Below are positions 11,886 to 22,149 of a stretch of DNA of 64,000 nucleotides, piece by piece. Every line of letters begins with the position of its first letter. The first letter of the stretch is position 1. Where the stretch lies: the NCBI GenBank assembly GCA_902618975.1, contig CACNCN010000001.1, positions 1 to 64,000 on the forward strand, given 5' to 3'. The position numbers were made by a program, and so were the translations under genes. The notes beneath the pieces are model-generated. The model ran no database searches. It was not told where the DNA came from and saw nothing but the letters and a program-made list of their open reading frames with translations. This DNA is from an uncultured Pelagibacteraceae bacterium. GTDB lineage: Bacteria; Pseudomonadota; Alphaproteobacteria; Pelagibacterales; Pelagibacteraceae.

Positions 11886-13441
11886 TATATTAATTTTTCT
11901 TTTTCTTTATTTTTTACAACATATAAGGAAGTAAGAATTCTAGCTATAAAGTAAACAGAAAATAAAGTTGTTAATATCCCAACTCCCAATGTAATAGAAA
12001 AACCCTTAACTGGTCCAGATCCCATAAAAAACAATATTGTTGCAGCAATAAGTGTTGTGACATTCGCATCTAATATAGTTGTTCTAGATTTAGTATAACC
12101 AGAGTCAAAAGCTATAAGTTTATTATTTTCATCTTTTAATTCTTCTTTAATCCTCTCAAATATTAACACATTTGCATCAACAGCCATTCCAACTGTTAAA
12201 ATAATACCCGCTATACCGGGCAAAGTTAAAGTTGCTTGAAATAGTGTCAATATACCAATTAATAAAAATAAATTTACAATTAATGTAAAGTTAGCAATGA
12301 AACCAAAAATTTTGTATTTGTATATCATAAAAGATATTACTAATGTAAAACCAATTATTAATGAAATGACACCAGCTTTAATAGAATCTTTTCCTAAATC
12401 TGGACCTACTGTTCTCTCCTCAATTATTTCTAATGGTGCCGGCAAAGCACCAGATCTTAGTAATAGCGCTAAATCTGTCGCTGTTTGAAAAGTGAAATTC
12501 CCTGTTATTTGACCAGAGCCTCCTACTATTGCCTCACTTATAGTTGGAGCACTAATAATTTTATTATCTAGAATAATAGCTAACTGTTTACCTACTCCCG
12601 TAGTTGTTGCTTTTGCAAACTTTTTAGCACCCACTCTATCTAAATTAAATACAACAACTGTTTCATTAGTTTGATTATTCATACTGGGTTTTGCATCTGT
12701 AAGGTTTTCACCACTTATAATTATTCTCTTACTGATAATTTCATCTTTGCTATCGTCACCGTCGTATTTAATTTTTTCTGTTCCAAAAGTTTCTTCTTTT
12801 TTTTGAGACACAAATTGGAATGTTAAATTTGCTGTTTTACCTAATAAATTCTTAATTCTAGCAGGATCGTCGAGACCAGGTAATTCTACTAAAATCCTAT
12901 TATTGCCTCTTTTTACTATATTTGGTTCATTTGTTCCAAGTTCATCTACTCTTCGTCTAACAATTTCTATAGCTTGATCTAAAGACGAATTTTTTAAAAG
13001 TATTAAACCATAGTCTGAATATTTTAAAACAATATTATTATTTTCTATAAAAATATCAAATTCATGCGATTTAAAATTTGGATAGTAAGGATTAAATTCA
13101 CTATCATCGTCGTCCAATAACTTGATTAAGCTTTCCTTTGATTTATCATCTGTTGAAAATGTTATTTCATTATTTATAAGCACTAGGTTATTAAAAAAAA
13201 TATCTTCTTCTTTCATTAATTTTTTAAGTTCTAGAGACTTTGATTGTATTTTTTGAGTGATTACAGGATTATTATCAACTTCTAATAATAAATATGATCC
13301 ACCAAGAAGATCTAAACCTAAGTTAATTTTTCTTTTAAATATCTCGTCATCGAATTTTACAAAATTTGATAGAGTAAAATATGAAATTATTAATGATATA
13401 ATTAAAATTATAATTATTTTTATTTTTGAAAAGTATAACAT
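11885..13441 (-). CDS. secD: protein translocase subunit SecD
   Basis: LGLDLLGGSYLLLEVD, RVDELGTNEPNIVKRG, GMAVDANVLIFERIKEEL motifs. Confidence 0.97.
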   Translation of the reverse strand: MLYFSKIKIIIILIISLIISYFTLSNFVKFDDEIFKRKINLGLDLLGGSYLLLEVDNNPVITQKIQSKSLELKKLMKEEDIFFNNLVLINNEITFSTDDKSKESLIKLLDDDDSEFNPYYPNFKSHEFDIFIENNNIVLKYSDYGLILLKNSSLDQAIEIVRRRVDELGTNEPNIVKRGNNRILVELPGLDDPARIKNLLGKTANLTFQFVSQKKEETFGTEKIKYDGDDSKDEIISKRIIISGENLTDAKPSMNNQTNETVVVFNLDRVGAKKFAKATTTGVGKQLAIILDNKIISAPTISEAIVGGSGQITGNFTFQTATDLALLLRSGALPAPLEIIEERTVGPDLGKDSIKAGVISLIIGFTLVISFMIYKYKIFGFIANFTLIVNLFLLIGILTLFQATLTLPGIAGIILTVGMAVDANVLIFERIKEELKDENNKLIAFDSGYTKSRTTILDANVTTLIAATILFFMGSGPVKGFSITLGVGILTTLFSVYFIARILTSLYVVKNKEKEKLI

Positions 13442-13452
13442 TGATTTAAATG

Positions 13453-13740
13453 TTATTTTTTAATTTCTACTTTATTAGTTATTAACCCCTGAACACCGTT
13501 TGTACGTAAAATTTCTACAACTACATCGTCTGAAATTTTAACTTCAATTTTTTCATTATCAATTATTCTCTCGACTGTTCCAAGTATTCCGCCAGTTGTA
13601 ACTATTTTGTCTCCCCTTTTTAGCTCTTCTACCATTTTTTTGTGCTCTTTCGCTTTTCTTTGTTGTGGTCTAATTAAAAAGAAATAAAAAATAACGAAAA
13701 TTAATATAAGTGGTATAAACTGTCCTATAGCTGGATCCAT
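13453..13740 (-). CDS. yajC: preprotein translocase subunit YajC
   Basis: FFLIRPQQRKAKEHKKMVEELKRGDKIVTTGGI motif; upstream of secDF. Confidence 0.96.
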   Translation of the reverse strand: MDPAIGQFIPLILIFVIFYFFLIRPQQRKAKEHKKMVEELKRGDKIVTTGGILGTVERIIDNEKIEVKISDDVVVEILRTNGVQGLITNKVEIKK

Positions 13741-13791
13741 ATTGCCTCAATTTTATGATTTTTTATACTAATTAAATAATTAAGACAACTC

Positions 13792-15051
13792 TTAATTGAC
13801 TGAAATTTTATCTAAATTATTCATATAGGGTTTTAAGACTTCGGGTATTTCAATAGACCCATCGCTATTTTGATAATTCTCCATGATAGCAATTAATGTT
13901 CTTCCAACAGCAAGGCCACTTCCATTAAGTGTCCCAGGATTTAAAATTTCGTTACTTTTACCTTTATATCTAGTTTTCATTCTGTTTGATTGAAATGTTC
14001 CACAAGAAGAACAACTAGAAATTTCTCTATACTTATTTTCAGAAGGAAGCCAAACTTCTAAATCATAAGTTTTTTCTGCACTAAAACCCATATCACCAGT
14101 ACTTAAGATAATTTTCCTATAAGGTAATTTTAATTTATCAAGAACCATTGATGCACAATTCGTCATTCTCTCTAGTTCTTCTAAACATTTTTCTGGAGTC
14201 ACAATGCTAACTAGCTCAACTTTATGAAATTGATGCTGTCTAATCATGCCTTTTGTATCCTTTCCATAACTACCAGCTTCTTTCCTAAAACAAGGTGTAG
14301 ATGCAACCAAACGAATTGGTAAATCATTGATACTTAGCATTTGATTTTTTACCATATTGGTTAAGATAACCTCTGCTGTAGGAATTAAAAATTTTCTCTC
14401 ATTGCTGTCATCCAGCTTTAATTCAAATTGATCATTTTCAAATTTTGGCAACTGACCGGTTCCATACATTGAGTCAGAACTAGCTATTAATGGGGGAGAT
14501 ACTTCAACATAACCATTATGTTTTGTATGTAAATCAATCATAAAATTTGAAATTGCTCTTTCTAGCATAGCTAGTTGATTCTTTATAAATACAAACCTAG
14601 ATCCGGTAGTTTTTGTTGCTAAATCGAAATCTAACATATTTAACTTCTCTCCTAACTCAAAATGAGATTTCACTTTAAAATCAAAATTCCTAATCGAACC
14701 AACTGTATTAACAACTTTATTTGAATTTTCATCTTTGCCAATTGGTACATCTTCATGAGGTAAATTTGGTAAGTTAGATAAAATTTTATTTAGCTCATTT
14801 TGAATTTCTGATTGTTTTTTTGTTAAATTTTCAATTTCAATTGAAATTTCTTTTGATTTTTCAAACAAAGTTTTATCTTTTTTTTTTGATATCTCTTTTT
14901 TATCTCTTTCTAAGTTTTCTTTATCAGTAATTAGTTTTCTATTTATTTCATCTAAATTACTAATGATTTTATAATCTAAATCAACATTTCTAGTTTTAAT
15001 TTTTTTTATAAATAATTCGGAGTTTTTTCTAATAAATCTAATATTATGCAT
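13792..15051 (-). CDS. serS: serine--tRNA ligase (start taken at internal ATG MHNIRFIRKN)
   Basis: Class II motifs TPCFRKEAGSYGKDTKGMIRQHQFHKVE, EISSCSSCGTFQSNRM, NGSGLAVGRTLIAIMENYQ. Confidence 0.97.
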   Translation of the reverse strand: MHNIRFIRKNSELFIKKIKTRNVDLDYKIISNLDEINRKLITDKENLERDKKEISKKKDKTLFEKSKEISIEIENLTKKQSEIQNELNKILSNLPNLPHEDVPIGKDENSNKVVNTVGSIRNFDFKVKSHFELGEKLNMLDFDLATKTTGSRFVFIKNQLAMLERAISNFMIDLHTKHNGYVEVSPPLIASSDSMYGTGQLPKFENDQFELKLDDSNERKFLIPTAEVILTNMVKNQMLSINDLPIRLVASTPCFRKEAGSYGKDTKGMIRQHQFHKVELVSIVTPEKCLEELERMTNCASMVLDKLKLPYRKIILSTGDMGFSAEKTYDLEVWLPSENKYREISSCSSCGTFQSNRMKTRYKGKSNEILNPGTLNGSGLAVGRTLIAIMENYQNSDGSIEIPEVLKPYMNNLDKISVN

Positions 15052-15814
15052 TTTCCTCCTCTTTATTTTTAGTTTCAATTAATTTTACTGAAATAATTGA
15101 TATTTCGTACAATATTAACAATGGTATTGCTAATCCAATCTGCGTTATAGGATCAGGTGGTGTAAGAATAGCTGCTGCTGCAAAAATTATGACAATAACG
15201 AATTTACGCCTTTGTTTTAAAAAAATAGAATCAATTACTCCGATTCTAGCTAATAAACTAAGTACTACAGGCAATTGAAAACTTAAACCAAATGCAAAAA
15301 TCAATTTCATTACTAAAGATAGGTATTCATTTACTTTTGCCTCTAATTGTATTGGTAAATTTGTGTTTGTGCCTATGCTTTCAAATGATAAAAAGAAATT
15401 TATAGCTAGAGGCATAATCAAATAATAAACTAACATTCCACCCATTAAAAATAGTATAGGTGTAATAATTAAGTAAGGCATAATTGCTGATTTTTCGTGC
15501 TCATATAAACCAGGTGCTATAAACTTCCATATTTGAATTAATATAAAAGGACTTGTGAAAAAAAAAGCAGTAAAAAAAGATACTTTTAAATAAGTTAAAA
15601 ATGTTTCTTGAAGAGCTGTAAAAATTAATCTTCTATCAATTCCATCGTTTTTAACAGCATTAGCATACGGCTCTACTAAAAATCCATAAATATAATCTGA
15701 AAATAAATAGCAAATTACAAATAAACTAAATAAGAAAATTAAAGTATTAATTAATCTCTTTCTAAGTTCAACTAAATGGCTAAAAAAACCATTTTCATAA
15801 TTATCTTTAGACAT
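15044..15814 (-). CDS. tatC: Sec-independent protein translocase TatC
   Basis: SHLVELRKRLINTL, multiple TM, PxDPITQ...PLLILYEISI. Confidence 0.96.
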   Translation of the reverse strand: MSKDNYENGFFSHLVELRKRLINTLIFLFSLFVICYLFSDYIYGFLVEPYANAVKNDGIDRRLIFTALQETFLTYLKVSFFTAFFFTSPFILIQIWKFIAPGLYEHEKSAIMPYLIITPILFLMGGMLVYYLIMPLAINFFLSFESIGTNTNLPIQLEAKVNEYLSLVMKLIFAFGLSFQLPVVLSLLARIGVIDSIFLKQRRKFVIVIIFAAAAILTPPDPITQIGLAIPLLILYEISIISVKLIETKNKEEENA

Positions 15815-16040
15815 TATTATCTTCTTTTTTAACTACTTTTTCGTTTTTTTTATTTAAACTATCTGAATTATCTATATCTGTAATTTCTGTTACTTGTGAT
15901 TGAACATTTCCTATATATCTTTTTATAGAACCAACCCAGCCACCAATTTTTTTTATCATTACAGGAAAATCTTTTGGTCCAACAACTATAATTGCAATTG
16001 ATACTATTATTAATATCTCTAACCAGCCAATTTGTGGCAT
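15807..16040 (-). CDS. tatB: Sec-independent protein translocase TatB
   Basis: IGWLEILIIVSIAIIVVGPKDFPVMIKKIGGWVG; between tatA and tatC. Confidence 0.92.
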   Translation of the reverse strand: MPQIGWLEILIIVSIAIIVVGPKDFPVMIKKIGGWVGSIKRYIGNVQSQVTEITDIDNSDSLNKKNEKVVKKEDNNV

Positions 16041-16045
16041 TTGGA

Positions 16046-16258
16046 TTATTCTTTTTTATTATCGTCTTGGTTTTTTGTTTGTTCGGTTTCTGTTATATTT
16101 TTAGGTTGTGAGTCTTCCGTTGGATCGGAAGCCATACCTTTTTTAAAACTTTTGATACCTTTTGCAACATCACCCATTAAGCTAGAAATTTTACCTCTTC
16201 CAAACAATAAGACAATTAAAACAGCTACTATTGCAATTTGCCAAAAACCTATACTCAT
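16046..16258 (-). CDS. tatA: Sec-independent protein translocase TatA
   Basis: [37 protein letters not shown]. Confidence 0.94.
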   Translation of the reverse strand: MSIGFWQIAIVAVLIVLLFGRGKISSLMGDVAKGIKSFKKGMASDPTEDSQPKNITETEQTKNQDDNKKE

Positions 16259-16309
16259 ACAGTCTTATAACCTTAATATTTGAATAATGAAAGACACTTT
16301 TTTTATCGT

Positions 16310-16993
16310 TTAGTCATTTTTAAGTGTGCTGTTTAACATTTCATCGATATCTGAATATATATTCTCTTTTTTTTCCTCTTGTTTTTCTTGGTAAAATTTT
16401 CCTGTTCCAAAAATATTAGAGTCTACACTTGAAGTATCTATCAAGCCAGCAGTTCCAAGTTCATCAACGGTGGGAAGATCGGAGAGTTTTTGTAAACTAA
16501 AATGGTTTAAAAAATCCTCTGTAGTTCCATACTGTATTGGTTTACCAGGCACATCTTTTCTTCCAACAGGTTTAACCCAATTCAGCTCCATTAATATTTC
16601 AAGAGTGTTGGTTCCAAATGCTACACCTCTTATTTCCTCTATCTCTGCCCTAGTAACAGGTTGATGATATACAATAATGGATAAGGTCTCAACAGCAGCT
16701 TTTGATAGTTTTTTTTCAACAGTTTTTTGTTGAGACATGATAGAAGATAAGTCTTCTGAAGTTCTAAAAGACCATTTATTTGATATACAAATAAGATTTA
16801 TTCCCCTATTTTGATAAAACAGTTGCAACTTTTCTAAAGATTTTTTTACGTCAATTTTTTTGGTTATCTTAGTTTCTAAATCATTAATACTTAATGGTTC
16901 ATTAGAAGCAAATATTAATGCCTCTAGCTCTCTTTCAGTATCAGAAATTGTTGTAGGAAATTTTAATACATTATTTTTTTTAATTTTTTTCAT
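16310..16993 (-). CDS. scpB: segregation and condensation protein B
   Basis: ALIFASNEPLS, LETLSIIVYHQPVTRAEIEEIRGV, GRKDVPGKPIQYGTT motifs. Confidence 0.95.
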   Translation of the reverse strand: MKKIKKNNVLKFPTTISDTERELEALIFASNEPLSINDLETKITKKIDVKKSLEKLQLFYQNRGINLICISNKWSFRTSEDLSSIMSQQKTVEKKLSKAAVETLSIIVYHQPVTRAEIEEIRGVAFGTNTLEILMELNWVKPVGRKDVPGKPIQYGTTEDFLNHFSLQKLSDLPTVDELGTAGLIDTSSVDSNIFGTGKFYQEKQEEKKENIYSDIDEMLNSTLKND

Positions 16994-17723
16994 ATTCTTT
17001 TATAAATATTTCGTCATATAGATTGTTTTGCTTTATATTAATACTTCCCTCTTTAACTAGTTCTAAGCTTGCCGAAAAGATTCCTGCATTTCCTGTACGG
17101 ATCATTTGTTTATTTGAACTTATGGTTTTAGGAATAAAATTTTTGATATTTTTCCATTCTTTAATATCTCCAAAAAAATCTTTAATAGCTCTAATCCCAT
17201 CCTCTGTAGTAAAAACTGGAAGTTTTGGAATAGAAATCTTTTGAAAGTTTCTTGTTGTAATTATAAATGAGTATGTTTTTAAAATTTCATATAATGTCAA
17301 TGAATATTTACTTGTATAGGATGATCTAAAACCTCCTTTACCGCCTCTTAGAAAAATATCTCTGCCAAGTCTTTTTCGTTTAAGCATTTGATCTGAAAGT
17401 AATCTAATTAGTTCAAGTTTTTTTAGCTGTAACTTTAATTTTTCTGCGACTTCTAATGCTTTGAATTCTTCCTCCTCACTCTCAGGAAGTAACAATTTAG
17501 ACTTTAAATATAATAGCCAGGTAGCAATTAATAAATATTCTGATGCAAGTTCAAGATTAATATTTTTAGCATTAGTAATAAAATTATGAAATTGATCAGC
17601 TAATTTTGTTATAGAAATTTTTTCTAGGTTAACTTTTTGTGCTTTTGCAAGATCCAATAAAACATTTAGAGGTCCACTATATGTATTTAAATCAACTTTA
17701 AATTCGTTAGAATCAATATCCAT
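16980..17723 (-). CDS. scpA: segregation and condensation protein A
   Basis: YSGPLNVLLDLAKAQKVNLEKISI, EYLLIATWLLYLKSKLLLP motifs; adjacent to scpB. Confidence 0.94.
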   Translation of the reverse strand: MDIDSNEFKVDLNTYSGPLNVLLDLAKAQKVNLEKISITKLADQFHNFITNAKNINLELASEYLLIATWLLYLKSKLLLPESEEEEFKALEVAEKLKLQLKKLELIRLLSDQMLKRKRLGRDIFLRGGKGGFRSSYTSKYSLTLYEILKTYSFIITTRNFQKISIPKLPVFTTEDGIRAIKDFFGDIKEWKNIKNFIPKTISSNKQMIRTGNAGIFSASLELVKEGSINIKQNNLYDEIFIKEYEKN

Positions 17724-17732
17724 GTAATTATT

Positions 17733-18725
17733 TTAACTTAAATTTTTAAATATTTGGTAAGTTTTTTTTATTAAAAAATGATTTAATACTGGAGAATTAA
17801 CTGCAATAATTTTCATCTCTTTTAAATTGCCATTACAATGTAGCACTATATTACAGCCAGCAATAAAGGCCTTTTTTGCGTTAAGTTCAATATTACTAGT
17901 TAATGCTTTCATTGAAATATCATCTGATACTATAATATTTTTATAACCAATGCGTGTTCTTATTATATTTATGATTTTTTTTGATAAAGTTGCACAATTT
18001 TTATTGTCAATTTTTTCAAATAAAATATGACCTGTCATTGCCAGTAAAGTTTTCTTTCTTTTAAAGGTTAAAAAATCGTTTTTTAATAGATATTTTAAAT
18101 TCTTTTTAACAATAGGTAATCTTAAATGACTGTCAACTTTAGCTAGTCCATGACCAGGTATATGTTTTATTACTGTTTGAATATTATTTTTATGAAATTT
18201 GTCTATTACCAAATCACCTATTTTTGAAATTTTTTTTGGGTTAGATCCATATGATCTATCACCAACAATATTATGATATTTTTTTCTTCTAATATCCAAA
18301 ACAGGTGAAGTATTGATATTTATTCCAAGAGTTTTTAGCAAATAAGAAATTTGATTTATATAAACTTCTAAATAGTAATTTAATTTATTTTTGTTGTAAT
18401 CATAAATTTTTCCAAAAAAATCTGAGGAAAATAGAGAATTATCTATAATGTTTGTTAATCTTGAAACTCTACCACCTTCTTCGTCCACAAGAATTGGATA
18501 ATATGGATCTTCAAAAATATTTTTAATTTGTTTTGTTAATTTTATTGTTTGTTTGATATTTTTTATATTTCTTTTAAATAAAATTATTCCCCAAGGTTTA
18601 TATGTTCTCAAAAAATTGATTTCTTTTTTTTTAAGAAGGGGACCTTTTATACCACAAATAAAACTTCTACGTTTATTAATTTGTTTGGAGTAATTCCCAA
18701 AATTTATATTTTTTTTTATTTTCAT
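17733..18725 (-). CDS. nagZ: beta-N-acetylhexosaminidase, glycoside hydrolase family 3
   Basis: PILVDEEGGRVSRL, DRSYG, KHIPGHG, DDISMKAL motifs. Confidence 0.9.
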   Translation of the reverse strand: MKIKKNINFGNYSKQINKRRSFICGIKGPLLKKKEINFLRTYKPWGIILFKRNIKNIKQTIKLTKQIKNIFEDPYYPILVDEEGGRVSRLTNIIDNSLFSSDFFGKIYDYNKNKLNYYLEVYINQISYLLKTLGININTSPVLDIRRKKYHNIVGDRSYGSNPKKISKIGDLVIDKFHKNNIQTVIKHIPGHGLAKVDSHLRLPIVKKNLKYLLKNDFLTFKRKKTLLAMTGHILFEKIDNKNCATLSKKIINIIRTRIGYKNIIVSDDISMKALTSNIELNAKKAFIAGCNIVLHCNGNLKEMKIIAVNSPVLNHFLIKKTYQIFKNLS

Positions 18726-18936
18726 TTTGATTATTATTTACGTATTCTATAATATTATTAGTATCATTTTTTAAGACTGGTATATTTTCATCATTCAGTA
18801 TTAAATTATTATCAACATTATTCATTTTTCTATTATGTTTTAAAATATTTTTTTCAGAAAAATAATGCCTAGTCGTGAAAAATATAAAAAAGAATATAAT
18901 TAATATATACATTAAGTATTTGATTTCTTTAATCAT
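18676..18936 (-). CDS. small single-TM protein of unknown function
   Basis: 86-aa ORF, N-terminal hydrophobic segment YLMYILIIFFFIFFTT, Asn-rich tail; lies between argS and nagZ in operon orientation. Confidence 0.5.
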   Translation of the reverse strand: MIKEIKYLMYILIIFFFIFFTTRHYFSEKNILKHNRKMNNVDNNLILNDENIPVLKNDTNNIIEYVNNNQNENKKKYKFWELLQTN

Positions 18937-20663
18937 TACATTTGTTCAGGGGTATCAACACCCAAAATATCCATTCCTGATTTAATAACTGCTAATATAA
19001 TTCTTAAAAAAATTTCTTTTTCTTTAGATATTTTATTATCAACTATGAATCTAAATGAATGATCATCTTTGCCTAGATTCCAATAATGATGAAATTCTGC
19101 AGATAACTCATATAGATAAGTAGTTATACGATGTGGTTCTAATTTTTTGGTGGATATTTCAATACATTTTGGCCACTCAGAAATTTTTCTAAAAATCTTA
19201 ATTTCATTGTTGTTGAATTTTATTTTAGATTTATCAAATACTAAGGGATCTTTAATATTTTTATTTAAATTTCTAAAAACAGAAAATATTCTAGCGTAAC
19301 AATACTGAACATAATAAATTGGATTATCTTTTGATTTCTCTTTAACTTTCGAAAAATCGAAATCTAATTCTACATCGCTACTTCTGTTTAGCATTATAAA
19401 CCTGGTTGCATCTTTTCCAACCTCATTTAATAAATCTTCTACAGTAATATAATCACCTTTTCTTTTAGACATTTTAAATGGTTTTCCATCTTTGATTAAT
19501 TTTACAAGTTGGCTTACCTTACATATTAATTTTTTATTATTTCCAGATAGTGCTTCAACAAGAGACGAAATTCTTTTAATATAACCTGTGTGATCTGAAC
19601 CAAGAATATTAATTAATATATCATAACCTCTCTCTAGTTTATTATTATGATAAGCAGCGTCGCTTGCAAAATATGTCCATGATTTATCTGATTTTTGAAG
19701 TGCTCTATCTTTGTCATCACCAAATAATGTTGACTTGAATAACGTTTGTTCTCTAGTTTTATAGTTTTCTGATTGTTTTCTCTCAGGTGCTGAGATTGTA
19801 CCTTCATACAATAATTTTTTACTTTTTAATTTATTTATTACTTTTTCTACTTCATTGTTAGTTACTATAGATTTTTCACTTATAAATTGATCATGATTAA
19901 TTCCAAGTTTTATTAAATTTTTTTTAATAATTTCCAAAGACTCGTTTACTGATAAAACAGTTAACTCATCCTTAATTTTTTCAAAATCTTCAAATTTAAG
20001 GTTTTTGTTATTTTTTATAATACTATTTGCAATATCTACAAGATATTCACCTGGATATAAATCGGTGTTATTTAAAGGAAATGGTTCACCAAAAACTATT
20101 TCTCTTATTCTTAAATAAACAGATTTATTAAAGAAATTAATCTGGTTGCCATAATCATTAACATAATATTCTCTTATAACTTTGTGATTATTAAATTCTA
20201 ATAAATTTGACATAACATCTCCAAGTATTGCACCACGACAATGGCCAACATGAAGAGGTCCAGTAGGATTAGCTGATACGAATTCAATTAAATAGCTATT
20301 TTTAATTTCTTTTAGGTTTCTCCCAAATTTATCAGGTTTTATTAGTATTTGATTTACAAATTCATTCCAAAAATTATTTTTTAAACTAATATTTAAAAAT
20401 CCTGGTTTTTCAATTTTCACTTCTTCTATGTCCTCATTTTCTAATAGTAATTTCTTTATTTGTGCTCCTAAAATCATTGGGGATTTCTTATTAGACTTAC
20501 TTAAAAACATACATACATTTGATGATAAATCACAATTAAATTTACTAGGAGGTATCTCAACAGTAATGCCATCAAGATTTTCGGGTAATATTATTTTCTT
20601 ATTTTTGGCCTCTTGGGTTATTAATTTTTTAATAATTGATAAATAATGCTCAAAAATATTCAT
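18936..20663 (-). CDS. argS: arginine--tRNA ligase
   Basis: EFVSANPTGPLHVGHCRGA (HIGH), KMSKRKGDYIT, ALR anticodon-binding C-terminus. Confidence 0.96.
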   Translation of the reverse strand: MNIFEHYLSIIKKLITQEAKNKKIILPENLDGITVEIPPSKFNCDLSSNVCMFLSKSNKKSPMILGAQIKKLLLENEDIEEVKIEKPGFLNISLKNNFWNEFVNQILIKPDKFGRNLKEIKNSYLIEFVSANPTGPLHVGHCRGAILGDVMSNLLEFNNHKVIREYYVNDYGNQINFFNKSVYLRIREIVFGEPFPLNNTDLYPGEYLVDIANSIIKNNKNLKFEDFEKIKDELTVLSVNESLEIIKKNLIKLGINHDQFISEKSIVTNNEVEKVINKLKSKKLLYEGTISAPERKQSENYKTREQTLFKSTLFGDDKDRALQKSDKSWTYFASDAAYHNNKLERGYDILINILGSDHTGYIKRISSLVEALSGNNKKLICKVSQLVKLIKDGKPFKMSKRKGDYITVEDLLNEVGKDATRFIMLNRSSDVELDFDFSKVKEKSKDNPIYYVQYCYARIFSVFRNLNKNIKDPLVFDKSKIKFNNNEIKIFRKISEWPKCIEISTKKLEPHRITTYLYELSAEFHHYWNLGKDDHSFRFIVDNKISKEKEIFLRIILAVIKSGMDILGVDTPEQM

Positions 20664-21781
20664 TTGATATTATTGTATAAATTAATAGCAAATCGATCTG
20701 TCATGCCTGATATATAATTAGCAGATGCTCTATATTTGCATAGTTTAGTTCTGGTGATTTTAAAAAATTTATTTGGGTTTTTTGAAATTTTTTTAAATAA
20801 AAATTTTAAAATTTTTTTACCTTTGTTATTTTTTTTCATTACTTCTTTGTTATTATACATTTTATGTCTTAAAAATAATTTTGTTTCTTTCTCAATATTT
20901 TTAAATTTATCTGAAAAATCTATCAAATTTTTGTTTGAATTATAAACATCTTTAATTGATTTTATATCATTCTTTTTAAAATTAGTGATTGAATTATTAA
21001 TGAGATCATTAACCATTAAATTAATTGAGTCTCTTATAATTTGAAACAATAATTTTTTTTTATCATCACGAGCAATTTTTTTTTTATTATTTTCATATAT
21101 TTTTTTAAAAAATGATATTTCATTTAATTCTTGTAAACTAAATATATTTGCTGAGATTCCGTCTTGTATATCGTGGTTATTATATGCAATATTATCTGAT
21201 ATCGACGAAATTTGAGCTTCAAGTGAAGGATATTGTTTTAGGTTTATTTTTTTTAACAGTTTATTAATTCCTTTTATGCTTTTGATGTCATCATTAATGT
21301 TTGATATTGGTCCGTTGTGTTTTATTAATCCATCTAAAGTATCTATTGTTAAATTTAGTCCATTAAATCTTATATATTTATTTTCTAAATCCATAACAAT
21401 TCTTAAAGTTTGTATATTATGATCAAAACCACCGTATTTATTCATACATTCATTTAAGATGTCTTCACCAGCATGACCAAAAGGTGCATGACCTAAGTCA
21501 TGTGCGAGTGAAAGTGTTTCTGCCAGGTCATCATTTAATCCAAGATATTTACTAATTGATCTTGCAATCTGTGCTACTTCTATAGAATGTGTGATTCTTG
21601 TCCTGTAATGATCACCTATGGTATTTACAAACACTTGTGTTTTATGTTTAAGTCTTCTAAACGCACTGCTATGAATAATTCTATCTCTATCTCTTTGAAA
21701 GTCCGTTCTATAAATGTTTTTAGGTTCATGAACAAGTCTTCCTCTACATTTAAAAACACCTAATTTTGAGTAATTTTTCAT
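20660..21781 (-). CDS. deoxyguanosinetriphosphate triphosphohydrolase-like protein
   Basis: HSSAFRRLKHKTQV, TRITHSIEVAQIAR, LAHDLGHAPFGHAGE HD-domain motifs. Confidence 0.94.
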   Translation of the reverse strand: MKNYSKLGVFKCRGRLVHEPKNIYRTDFQRDRDRIIHSSAFRRLKHKTQVFVNTIGDHYRTRITHSIEVAQIARSISKYLGLNDDLAETLSLAHDLGHAPFGHAGEDILNECMNKYGGFDHNIQTLRIVMDLENKYIRFNGLNLTIDTLDGLIKHNGPISNINDDIKSIKGINKLLKKINLKQYPSLEAQISSISDNIAYNNHDIQDGISANIFSLQELNEISFFKKIYENNKKKIARDDKKKLLFQIIRDSINLMVNDLINNSITNFKKNDIKSIKDVYNSNKNLIDFSDKFKNIEKETKLFLRHKMYNNKEVMKKNNKGKKILKFLFKKISKNPNKFFKITRTKLCKYRASANYISGMTDRFAINLYNNIK

Positions 21782-21831
21782 ACTTTAAAGTTTAAATTTA
21801 TTAACTATATTAGTAATAACAGCGATAAATA

Positions 21832-22149
21832 ATGATTAAAGAAATTAAATTTACTGATAAAGCAATAAAACAGATCAACTTTTTGTTATCAAAAAAAGAC
21901 AAAGGTTCATTCTTCAGAATCGCTATAAAAGGTGGCGGTTGTTCAGGTTTTCAATATGATTTTTCATATGAAATTAAACCAGATGAGAATGATTTAATCC
22001 AAAATAACATTCTTATTGATAAACAATCAGCAAACATGCTTAAAGGCTCTGAAATTGACTATGTTGAAGAGTTAATAGGCGAGTCATTTAAAATAAGCAA
22101 CCCTCAAACAAAATCATCTTGTGGGTGTGGTGTTTCATTTTCACTTTAA
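21832..22149 (+). CDS. erpA: iron-sulfur cluster insertion protein, HesB/IscA/ErpA family
   Basis: GGGCSGFQY and SSCGCGVSFS conserved cysteines. Confidence 0.85.
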   Translation: MIKEIKFTDKAIKQINFLLSKKDKGSFFRIAIKGGGCSGFQYDFSYEIKPDENDLIQNNILIDKQSANMLKGSEIDYVEELIGESFKISNPQTKSSCGCGVSFSL

